A DNA stretch of 26,514 nt from CAYOBW01 sp964402115 (GTDB lineage Bacteria; Verrucomicrobiota; Kiritimatiellia; UBA8416; CAYOBW01). Every line of letters begins with the position of its first letter. Position 1 is the first letter of the stretch. Location of the stretch: contig CAYOBW010000078.1 in assembly GCA_964402115.1 (NCBI GenBank), positions 1 through 26,514 on the forward strand, read 5' to 3'. A model generated the notes under the pieces. That model made no database searches. It saw nothing but the letters and a program-made list of their open reading frames with translations, and had not been told where the DNA came from. This document shows, in pieces, positions 16,403 to 23,923 of the stretch. Both the position numbers and the translations under genes were made by a program.

Positions 16403-19400
16403 ATGAAACGAGTCCTCCTCGTCGGACTGATGCTGGCGCTTGGCCCGGCCGCCAAGGCCGTCACCATCGAAGCCGAAGATCCGGCGTCAAACATCAGTGT
16501 GACCGCCTCCAGCACATTCAGCCCGCAGCAGACGGCCCAGCACCTGATCGATGGCTCCGGCCTGCCTGGCGACCGGCATGACAACGACGGCGGTGCAAGG
16601 ACCATGTGGCACACGAGCGAGAACCCCGCCTCCGTGGCACCCGCGGAAGGATTAGTGGCGTCACCTGCATGGGTGCGGTTCGATTTCGCCAGGCCGAAGT
16701 CCTTCGACAACGTCCTGATCTGGAACCACAATCAAGCCGGTCTGACCGACCGCGGCTTCCGTAAGGCGCGTTTGTACAGCAGCACCAATGGGGTAACGTG
16801 GCAGGCGCAGGCCATCGAGATCCCGCGCGGCACAGGCGAGGCCGTGTCGTTTCCGTTGGCCTGTGATGGGCCGGTCACATCCATCGTCATCGCCGCCGAA
16901 TCGAACTGGGGTGGCAATGTCTTCGGGCTCAGTGAAGTGAAGTTCATGGCAACCAAGGATATTCCGGAAGCCGATCTGCCGTTCCCGGACGGCTTGGAGT
17001 GCGGACCCCAGCCTGCCTACCGGCATCGCATCGACGGCCAGCCTGGCCGCGAAATTACGGTCCAATTCAAGGGCGCCAAGCTGCATGCCGCGGCGGCGCT
17101 GGAGCTGGTTGCGGGCGGTCAGCACGAAACAGTGCAGCTGGCCGCCACACCCAAGGGCGCCTCATCGGCAACCCTGCTGCTTCCGGCCGGTATCGGTGTG
17201 AGCAACTCCGCGCAGGTTCTCGTGACCTTGAAGGCGGGCGGGAAGAGCGCCAGCCAGTCCGTTCTCGTGTCGGCAAAGAGGCAGTGGACCATCTATCTCT
17301 TCCCTCATTCGCACGTGGACATCGGCTACACCAATCCGCAGGACGTGGTGGAGAAGATCCACATGCGGAACATGGACGTGGGCCTGGAGCTCGGACGCGC
17401 CACCGCCGATTACCCGGACGGCGCGCGGCATGTCTGGAACAACGAAGTGCTCTGGGCCGTGGACAGCTGGGTCAGCCAGGCCTCGCCGGCCCGGAAGCAG
17501 GAGTTCGTCGAAGCGGTCAGGAAGGGCCAGATCGGGCTCAGCGCCTCCTATGCCAACCTCAACACCACCTCCGCCTCCGACGAGGAGCTCTTCCGCTTCT
17601 TCGCCTGCGCCCGGCGGATGCGCGCGCTGACCGGCGACCCCATCGACACCATGTGCCAGTTCGACATACCCGGCCTGAGCTGGGGCATCGTCCAGGCCGC
17701 CGCCCGGAATGGCGTCCGCGCCATCCTCGACTTCCCCAATCCCAGCGACCGGGTTGGCACCATTCACACGTGGCGCAACCGCCACTTCCGCTGGGTCGCC
17801 CCCGACGGCAAAACCAAGATCCTCTACCTGCAGGTCTTCCCCTACAACGTCGCCTGGAAGCTCGGCGCTTTCAACATGAAGCCCCCGCCCTATGTCGACG
17901 CCCCAGGCCGCGACCGCGCGCACTTCGCCAACACCCCCCTCAACGGCAGCGGCGAATTCAAGTTCGCCGACTTCGTCTTCAACGAAACGGCCAACCTGGA
18001 GCAGGCAGGTTCCCCCTATGACATCTATCCCTGCGCGTGGTCGCTCTCCGACAATTGCCCGGTGGACGTGGATCTGCCCGACTACGTGAAGAAGTGGAAT
18101 GAGACCTACGCCTATCCCCGGCTCGTCATCGCCAGCGCGGCCACCATCGTCGACGCCTTCGAGAGCCGCTTCGGCAGCGTCATTCCCGAAGTCCGCGGCG
18201 ATCTCACGGAATACTGGACCGACGGCCTCGGCACGGATGCCCGGCGCGTCGGCTACAACCGCGTCGCCAAGGAGACGTTGATCCAGTCCGAGATTCTCTG
18301 GGCGCTGCTGCGCCGCAACGATCCGCCGCCCTCCGCCGACTTCCAGGCCGCCTGGCGCTGGATCCAGCTCGGCACCGAGCATACCTGGGGCTACATGATG
18401 CCCGACCAGCCCATCGCGAAGACCATTGAGGCGACCAAGGCTTCCTTCTTCGAGAAGGCCCGCGACACGAGCCGGCAGCTCCTCGAGCGGAGCGTTGAGA
18501 CGGTCACCAGGCCGGGCGGGAACACCGTCGCCGTCTTCAACACGCTCTCCTGGCCCCGCACCGGCCTCGTGACGCTGTCCGCCGCTCAGAGCAAGGGCGC
18601 GCAGGGCATTGCCGGCGCAGCGAGCCAGCGACTCGCCTCCGGGGAACTGGCGTTTCTGGCAACGGATGTGCCCGCCTTGGGATCGAGGGTCTATCGGACG
18701 GATCGGTCCGATCAGTCTGGTCAGTCCGATCCGTCCGATCTCGCCGTTTCCGCCGCGGCGCTCGAGAACGCGCTCGTCAGGCTGAAGCTGAACCCGCAAA
18801 CCGGCGACATCGCCAGCCTCGTGGACAAGCGCAGCGGCCACGACTACGTCAACGCGGCCTCGCCCTATGCGCTCAACTCCTTCCGCTACCTGCGTGGCGG
18901 CGATGCGCCGGCGAAGGCCAGCGCGCCCACGGAGGTGAAGATCTCGGTCAAGGAGAACGGCCCGGTGGTGGCGTGCCTGCTGGTCGAGTCCAAGGCCGAG
19001 GGCTGCAACAGGCTGACGCGCGAAATCCGCCTCATCGCCGGGCAGCCGCAGGTCGAGATCCTCAACATCGTGGACAAGATCGCCACGCGCAACAAGGAGG
19101 GCGTGCACTTCGGTTTCGCGTTCAACGTCTCCAACGCCACAACCCGCATGGACATTCCCTGGGGCGTCATGGATCCCCTCAAGGACCAGCTCGCGGGCGC
19201 CAACAAGAACTGGCTGGCCTGCCAGCGCTGGGTCGACGTGTCTGGCGCGGACCGGGGCGTGACGTGGGCGCCGATCGAGGCCGCCATCATCCAGTTCGGC
19301 GACATCACCGCCAATCTCCTGGGCGCGGTCGCGCTCGGCTCATGGAGCAAGAAGCTCGGCGACACGCGGACCATCGTCTCCTGGGCGCTCAACAACCACT

Positions 19401-19813
19401 GGCACACCAATTTCCCGCTCGAGCAGGGAGGGCTGATTCCGTTCCGTTACGCCATCCTGCCGCATGGCGCGTATGACCCCGTCGTTGCCAACCGCTTCGG
19501 CCTGGAGCAGAACCGTCCGCTGGTGGCCGTGTTGACCGACGCCAAGCCGCTCGATCAGGCGCCGGTCGCCGTCGACAACCCGCGCGTCTTCATCTCCACC
19601 CTCAAGCCCGCCGAAGACGGAAAGGCGATCATCCTGCGCCTCCGCTCCCTATCCGACAGGCCGGAAACGGCGAAGCTGTCCTTCCCCGCCGGCGCGCCGA
19701 AAACCGTCCAATGGTCCGACGCCGCGGAACTTCCCGGCAAACCTGTGGCGGGAGATCTCTCGCTGCTGCCCTACGGTGTCATCACCCTTCGCCTGGAGTT
19801 CAACCACCCATGA
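16403..19813 (+). CDS. Secreted discoidin-domain GH38-like alpha-mannosidase, copy B2
   Basis: Exported protein of 1136 residues. ATG 16403 is four bases after the previous stop and preceded by AAGGGA; longer open sequence upstream lies inside the previous gene and is not used. The signal peptide ends LGPAAKA. The F5/8 type C domain closely parallels the neighbour on each side (TASSTFSPQQ, HLIDGSGLPGDRHD, MWHT, LIWNHNQAGLTDRGFRKARL). GH38 motifs are FPHSHVDIGYT (H304, D306), candidate nucleophile D421 in QFDIPGLSWG, and H660 in EHTWGY. The region after the nucleophile (HFRWVAPDGKTK) replaces the FWW..GPDG seen in all five paralogues, suggesting altered specificity. A five-unit 9-base repeat encodes a polar linker (residues 765-779) just before the C-terminal beta-sandwich. 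Its stop overlaps the next start. Confidence 0.88.
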   Translation: MKRVLLVGLMLALGPAAKAVTIEAEDPASNISVTASSTFSPQQTAQHLIDGSGLPGDRHDNDGGARTMWHTSENPASVAPAEGLVASPAWVRFDFARPKSFDNVLIWNHNQAGLTDRGFRKARLYSSTNGVTWQAQAIEIPRGTGEAVSFPLACDGPVTSIVIAAESNWGGNVFGLSEVKFMATKDIPEADLPFPDGLECGPQPAYRHRIDGQPGREITVQFKGAKLHAAAALELVAGGQHETVQLAATPKGASSATLLLPAGIGVSNSAQVLVTLKAGGKSASQSVLVSAKRQWTIYLFPHSHVDIGYTNPQDVVEKIHMRNMDVGLELGRATADYPDGARHVWNNEVLWAVDSWVSQASPARKQEFVEAVRKGQIGLSASYANLNTTSASDEELFRFFACARRMRALTGDPIDTMCQFDIPGLSWGIVQAAARNGVRAILDFPNPSDRVGTIHTWRNRHFRWVAPDGKTKILYLQVFPYNVAWKLGAFNMKPPPYVDAPGRDRAHFANTPLNGSGEFKFADFVFNETANLEQAGSPYDIYPCAWSLSDNCPVDVDLPDYVKKWNETYAYPRLVIASAATIVDAFESRFGSVIPEVRGDLTEYWTDGLGTDARRVGYNRVAKETLIQSEILWALLRRNDPPPSADFQAAWRWIQLGTEHTWGYMMPDQPIAKTIEATKASFFEKARDTSRQLLERSVETVTRPGGNTVAVFNTLSWPRTGLVTLSAAQSKGAQGIAGAASQRLASGELAFLATDVPALGSRVYRTDRSDQSGQSDPSDLAVSAAALENALVRLKLNPQTGDIASLVDKRSGHDYVNAASPYALNSFRYLRGGDAPAKASAPTEVKISVKENGPVVACLLVESKAEGCNRLTREIRLIAGQPQVEILNIVDKIATRNKEGVHFGFAFNVSNATTRMDIPWGVMDPLKDQLAGANKNWLACQRWVDVSGADRGVTWAPIEAAIIQFGDITANLLGAVALGSWSKKLGDTRTIVSWALNNHWHTNFPLEQGGLIPFRYAILPHGAYDPVVANRFGLEQNRPLVAVLTDAKPLDQAPVAVDNPRVFISTLKPAEDGKAIILRLRSLSDRPETAKLSFPAGAPKTVQWSDAAELPGKPVAGDLSLLPYGVITLRLEFNHP
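18695..18739 (+). repeat. In-frame 9-base tandem repeat in linker
   Basis: Five 9-base units (CGGACGGAT, CGGTCCGAT, CAGTCTGGT, CAGTCCGAT, CCGTCCGAT) encode R-T-D, R-S-D, Q-S-G, Q-S-D, P-S-D at residues 765-779. They lie between GSRVY and the C-terminal beta-sandwich. The adjacent paralogues B1 and B3 lack them. The shared TCCGA core matches the repeat in the first gene at 2920-2955, at the same domain boundary. Confidence 0.8.
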
Positions 19814-22800
19814 CTACTACACACCTCTCGTCGCTCGTCGCTTTGCTGGCTCTCGCGCTGGTCGCACGCGCCATCCCTGTCGAAGTCGCCGTTCCTGCCG
19901 CGGACATCAAGCCGACCGCCTCCAGCACGTACCAGGCGGACCAGGTCGTTCAGCACCTGATTGACGGCTCCGGGCTGAACGGCGAAACCCACGACAATCA
20001 CCAGTATGCCAACACCATGTGGCACACGGCGGAACAGCCCGCCGCCACGGCTGTTGCCGGGATCGAGTCGCCGGCCTGGGTGCGGTTCGACTTCGCCGCA
20101 CCGCAAACCATCGAGAAGATCCTGATCTGGAACCACAATCAGGCCGGCCTGACCGACCGCGGCTTCCGCAAGACCCGTCTCCTCGGCACGGCGAACGGCA
20201 TGACGTGGCTGCCGCTGGCGGCGCTTGAGTTTCCGCGCGCCAACGGACAGGCCGCCACCGCCACGGCGGTTTCGGTCGCCGCCAAGGCCCCGCTGAAGGC
20301 CGTAGTCATCGCCGCCGACTCCAACTGGGGCGGCGCGGTGTACGGCCTCAGTGAAGTGCAGTTCATCAGCGCCAGGGAGATGGCCGAGGCGGAGTTGCCG
20401 TTCCCGGTGGACATGGAGTGCTTGCCGCGCGCGGTCTACCGCCGCCGGACCGACGGCACCCCCGGACGCGAGCTTGCACTCAACTTCAAGGACGCGAGGC
20501 TTCTCGGCCCGGCACGCGTGGAGGTGGCCGCGGGGGGCCAGACGGAAACCGTCGCACTGGACCCCGTCGCTGGCGGACGTTCGGGCTGCCGCGTGGTGCT
20601 ACCGGACGGCGTCGGCGTCAAGCAGGAGGCACAAGTTGACCTCACGCTGCGCCAGGGCGCACGGGAGTTGAGGAAGACCGTCAAGGTGCCGCCCATGCGC
20701 CACTGGACCGTGTACCTCTACAACCACTCGCACGTGGACATCGGCTACACGGGTCCGCAGAAGAACGTGGAAATCCTCCACAAGCGGAACATCCTGGAGG
20801 GCATCGCGCTCGCCGAGGCGACGAAGGACTACCCGGACGGGGCGCGGTATCGCTGGAACCCCGAAGTCACCTGGCCGCTGGAGCGCCTGTGGCAGACGAT
20901 GCCCGGGCAGCGCGAACGGGTGCTGCAAGCCATCCGCGACGGGTACCTGTGCGTGGATGCCAGCTACTTGAACCTCAACACCAGCGTCTGCTCCGACGAG
21001 GAGCTGTTCCATGCGTTTCGCTTCAGCCGCGAGCTGCAGCGGCTGACCGGCATGCCGATGGACACCCTCCAGCAGATGGACATCCCCGGCATGTCCTGGG
21101 GGCTGGTGCCGGTCATGGCGCAGGAGGGCGTGCGCTATATCATGTCGTGGCCGAACTTCGACAGGGCCGGCCATGCCCACGACGGCACCGACCAGCGCCC
21201 GTTCTGGTGGCTCGGTCCCGACGGCAAGTCGAGGGTGCTCTTCTTCCAGCCCGGCATGTATGGCAACAGCGGCAGCATGAACAAGGGGCGGGCGGTGGGC
21301 CGGCCGTGGCTGCACCGCGATCCGGACAAGGTTCCCGCCGTCATCAAAACCGGCAGCGCCCACGTCGATTTCACGGACCAGTTGAACGGCCTGGAGAACG
21401 CCAGGCATCCGTACGACTTCCTGGTGCTTTCCTGGAGCCTGTGGGACAACACCCCGCTCGACGCCGACATCCCCGACGCGGTGAAGGCGTGGAACGAGGA
21501 GTACGCCTTCCCGCACCTTGCCATCGCCGGCGCCCACGAGATCATGGCGATGATCGAGCAGCGGTACGGCGACCAGCTGCCGGTGGTCAGGGGGGACTAC
21601 ACCGAGTACTGGACCGACGGCCTGGGCACAGCCGCGCGCCTGACCGCCATCAACCGCAATGCCAAGGAGCGCCTCGCGCAAGCCGAAACGCTGTGGACCA
21701 TGCTGCGCCCCGGCAAGCCCGCGCCGCGCGCCGAATTCGACGAGGCGTGGCGCTACATCGCCCTCAGTTCCGAGCACACGTGGTGCGCGGAGAATCCCAC
21801 CGAGCCCTTCTTCCACGAGGCGATCTGGAAGGTCAAGCAGGGCTATTTCCGCGAGGCCGGCGACCGCGCGCAGACGCTCTTCGAAGAAGCCCTGGCGCCC
21901 GCGACGGACAAGACGGACGGCGCGCTCGGTCCGGCCGACGGCCCGGCCAACGGCGGCGTGGCGGTCTTCAATACGCACTCCTGGAAACACGGCGGGCTGG
22001 TGACACTTGCCAGGGCGGAGAGCCAGCGCGGCGATCGCGTCACCGACGAACAGGGCAAGGACGTGCCCGCCCAGCGGCTCTCGTCCGGGGAGCTCGTGTT
22101 CCTCGCCGCCGATGTCCCCGCCCTCGGCTCGCGGCATTATCGAGTCATGAAGGGCGCGTGGCCGGCCACGGACGGCTGCACGTTGAACGGCACAACCATG
22201 GAAAACGCGCAACTCCGCGTGACGCTCGACCCTGCCACCGGCGCCATCACCCAGCTCGTGGACCGGGCCACCGGGCGCAATTTCGCGGACCACCGGGTGC
22301 AGGGCGGCCTCAATGCGTTCCGCTGGCTGCCAGCCAACCGCATGGAACCGCGGGCGGACACCAACATTGCCATTTCCACGGTCGAATCCGGCCCCCTGGT
22401 CGTGGAGCTGCGCGTCACCTCCCAGGCCACCGGCTGCCGCTCGGTCAGCCGGAACGTGCGCCTGGTGGCCAGCCTGCCGTGGGTGGAAATCGGCAACGTC
22501 ATCGACAAGCTCCCGCTTGTCGCGAAGGACGGCATTCACTTCGGCTTCGGCTTCGACATCCCGGAAGGCCGCACCCGCGTGGACATCCCATGGGGCGTGA
22601 TGGAGGTGGAGAAGGACCAGTGGCCCCAGGCCAACCGCAACTGGATCGCCCTGCAGCGCTGGCTCGACATCTCCAACGACAGGGAGGGCGTCACCTGGTG
22701 CTCGCTCGACGCCGCGCTTTTCGAATACGGCGACATGACGCCCAACATCGCCACCGGCTGGGAGGGGCGCGGTCCCTGGCTGGGCAAACTCGGGCCGAGT

Positions 22801-23244
22801 TCCACCATCTTCTCCTGGGTGATGAACAACCACTGGCACACGAACTTCCCGCTAACCCAGGACGGCCCGGTCACCTTCCGCTACCGCATCCTGCCGCATG
22901 GCGCCTACGACGCCGCGGCCGCCAACCGGTTTGGCATGGAGCAGGCGCAGCCGCTGGCGCATGTCACGGCCAACGGCAATCCCAACATCGCGCCGCTGCT
23001 GGCCATCGACAACGAGCGCGTGTGCGTGACCATCCTCAAGCCGACAGACGACCGCGGGGCCATGATCGTCCGCCTCCGCTCCCTCTCCGACAAGCCGGAA
23101 ACGGTCAAGCTGTCCTTCCCCGCCGGCGCGCCGCAGTCCGTCCGCGCCTGCAGCGTCAGCGAAACCCCCGGCGAACCGGTTGCGGGGTCTGTCTCCCTGC
23201 TGCCCTACGGCCTCAGCACGCTCCGGGTGGACTACGCGCCGTGA
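19810..23244 (+). CDS. Secreted discoidin-domain GH38-like alpha-mannosidase, copy B3
   Basis: Exported protein of 1144 residues. ATG 19810 overlaps the previous stop by four bases (ATGA), with TGGAG at 19794-19798 as ribosome binding site, so translation is probably coupled. The signal peptide is MTTTHLSSLVALLALALVARA. An F5/8 type C domain follows (TASSTYQADQ, HLIDGSGLNGETHD, MWHT, WVRFDFAAPQ). GH38 motifs are YNHSHVDIGYT (H308, D310), candidate nucleophile D424 in QMDIPGMSWG, FWWLGPDGKSR, and H656 in EHTWC. The C-terminal beta-sandwich includes WGVMEVEKDQWPQANRNW and NNHWHTNFPL, shared with B1 and B2. It appears to be the last gene of the glycosidase cluster; no clear terminator follows. 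Confidence 0.88.
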   Translation: MTTTHLSSLVALLALALVARAIPVEVAVPAADIKPTASSTYQADQVVQHLIDGSGLNGETHDNHQYANTMWHTAEQPAATAVAGIESPAWVRFDFAAPQTIEKILIWNHNQAGLTDRGFRKTRLLGTANGMTWLPLAALEFPRANGQAATATAVSVAAKAPLKAVVIAADSNWGGAVYGLSEVQFISAREMAEAELPFPVDMECLPRAVYRRRTDGTPGRELALNFKDARLLGPARVEVAAGGQTETVALDPVAGGRSGCRVVLPDGVGVKQEAQVDLTLRQGARELRKTVKVPPMRHWTVYLYNHSHVDIGYTGPQKNVEILHKRNILEGIALAEATKDYPDGARYRWNPEVTWPLERLWQTMPGQRERVLQAIRDGYLCVDASYLNLNTSVCSDEELFHAFRFSRELQRLTGMPMDTLQQMDIPGMSWGLVPVMAQEGVRYIMSWPNFDRAGHAHDGTDQRPFWWLGPDGKSRVLFFQPGMYGNSGSMNKGRAVGRPWLHRDPDKVPAVIKTGSAHVDFTDQLNGLENARHPYDFLVLSWSLWDNTPLDADIPDAVKAWNEEYAFPHLAIAGAHEIMAMIEQRYGDQLPVVRGDYTEYWTDGLGTAARLTAINRNAKERLAQAETLWTMLRPGKPAPRAEFDEAWRYIALSSEHTWCAENPTEPFFHEAIWKVKQGYFREAGDRAQTLFEEALAPATDKTDGALGPADGPANGGVAVFNTHSWKHGGLVTLARAESQRGDRVTDEQGKDVPAQRLSSGELVFLAADVPALGSRHYRVMKGAWPATDGCTLNGTTMENAQLRVTLDPATGAITQLVDRATGRNFADHRVQGGLNAFRWLPANRMEPRADTNIAISTVESGPLVVELRVTSQATGCRSVSRNVRLVASLPWVEIGNVIDKLPLVAKDGIHFGFGFDIPEGRTRVDIPWGVMEVEKDQWPQANRNWIALQRWLDISNDREGVTWCSLDAALFEYGDMTPNIATGWEGRGPWLGKLGPSSTIFSWVMNNHWHTNFPLTQDGPVTFRYRILPHGAYDAAAANRFGMEQAQPLAHVTANGNPNIAPLLAIDNERVCVTILKPTDDRGAMIVRLRSLSDKPETVKLSFPAGAPQSVRACSVSETPGEPVAGSVSLLPYGLSTLRVDYAP

Positions 23245-23591
23245 GCGCACCCTGACCGGTTTCCGCGCGGCAAACGGAGCCGAGACAGGTCGGGACGAGT
23301 CAAAGCGTGTCGACCGGGCTGACGACCCCCACCCGTCGCTTCACCGCGAACCACCGCACCCCGCGGCGCCGCCAGACTCCGCCCGCGCACGGGAAATGCG
23401 CGTATGCGGCCGCCGTACCGCCGCCATCCACCCGCCCGCCGCACCCGGTCACACGCTTCCCCGCCGCCGCTCGCACCCCCAAGCGGTCCACCCGCCGCGC
23501 CCGCCGCCGCCCAACACCAGCCGCCAGCACCCCCACTCCCCGCTCTTTGCCCCATAGCCACCGCGGCTCCGTTCAACCCATTTTCAACCCA

Positions 23592-23667
23592 TTTTATCCC
23601 GCATGCCGCTCGATCCGCTTGACTTCCCGCCCACCAGCCTCCTACGCTCGCAGCACACGGGATAAAA
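23592..23667. repeat. 10-base perfect inverted repeat flanking a promoter
   Basis: TTTTATCCCG at 23592-23601 is exactly reverse-complemented as CGGGATAAAA at 23658-23667, with 56 bases between. The arms sit just upstream of the -35 and just past the expected transcription start of the promoter at 23619-23648, the geometry of paired operator half-sites or looped operators. The AT-rich arms stand out from the GC-rich surroundings. Confidence 0.55.
23619..23648 (+). promoter_or_regulatory. Candidate promoter for the small-protein/SMC pair
   Basis: TTGACT at 23619-23624 (five of six consensus bases) is followed after 18 bases by TACGCT at 23643-23648, a weaker -10. Transcription would start near 23655, leaving a leader of about 70 bases before ATG 23723. 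It is the best promoter-like sequence I found between the glycosidase cluster and the downstream pair. Confidence 0.45.
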
Positions 23668-23722
23668 CGCTGTCCGTTGGGTGCCCATTTGGGGTTGTCT
23701 ACATATGGAGGATGGAATCCTT

Positions 23723-23923
23723 ATGACAGAGCACACAAACGAATCGATATCACCCGCAGTGAAGAGGGTACTCGATGAATATATCGATGCTCTGCATGGG
23801 GACGAAGAGATCAATAGAGAAGCCGCTGACCGACTCGATGCACTCTTGCGAAAGGGCAGTGTCCCCAAAGTCGAAGACATTGACGCGGCACTGTTGCAGC
23901 CTCCCGCGGGGAGGAAGACATGA
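23723..23923 (+). CDS. Small helical protein coupled to an SMC-like ATPase
   Basis: Hypothetical protein of 66 residues, charged and predicted helical (VKRVLDEYIDALHGDEEINR, then ADRLDALLRKG), with no signal peptide, membrane segment or cysteine motif. ATG 23723 is chosen because GGAGGA at 23707-23712 lies ten bases upstream; an in-frame ATG at 23705 would leave that site inside the gene. Its stop overlaps the ATPase start by four bases, so the two are likely made in fixed ratio and may interact. I do not recognise the family. Possible roles are a small middle component of an ABC-ATPase conflict system or a regulator of the ATPase; both are inference from the neighbour alone. Confidence 0.65.
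   Translation: MTEHTNESISPAVKRVLDEYIDALHGDEEINREAADRLDALLRKGSVPKVEDIDAALLQPPAGRKT

Larger units (their letters stand above)
23245..23722. other. Intergenic region with C-rich stretch and promoter
   Basis: No gene is supported. From about 23326 to 23570 the + strand is strikingly rich in C and poor in T, with many CCGCC and CACCC runs. Frames stay open on both strands but look like low-complexity Pro/Arg or Gly/Ala translations. At 23572-23595 the sequence TTCAACCCATTT occurs twice with an 11-base period. A promoter-like TTGACT...TACGCT follows, flanked by an inverted repeat. Base composition then drops in GC for the rest of the window, so this region is a boundary between two unlike blocks. 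Confidence 0.6.

Noticed and set aside
17162..22839. Long minus-strand frames (17162-19108, 20599-22839) opposite the discoidin-type genes
   Set aside because: Both lie entirely within well-supported + strand genes with signal peptides and catalytic motifs. The antisense translations show repeated low-complexity composition typical of shadows.
13060..23244. Three discoidin-type genes as a possible assembly duplication
   Set aside because: They share motifs but differ throughout at DNA level and in length (1112, 1136, 1144 residues), so they are true paralogues.
23232..23576. Gly/Ala-rich minus-strand frame in the C-rich intergenic block
   Set aside because: Open only because the block lacks the bases needed for stop codons. 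It has low-complexity composition and no start signals.
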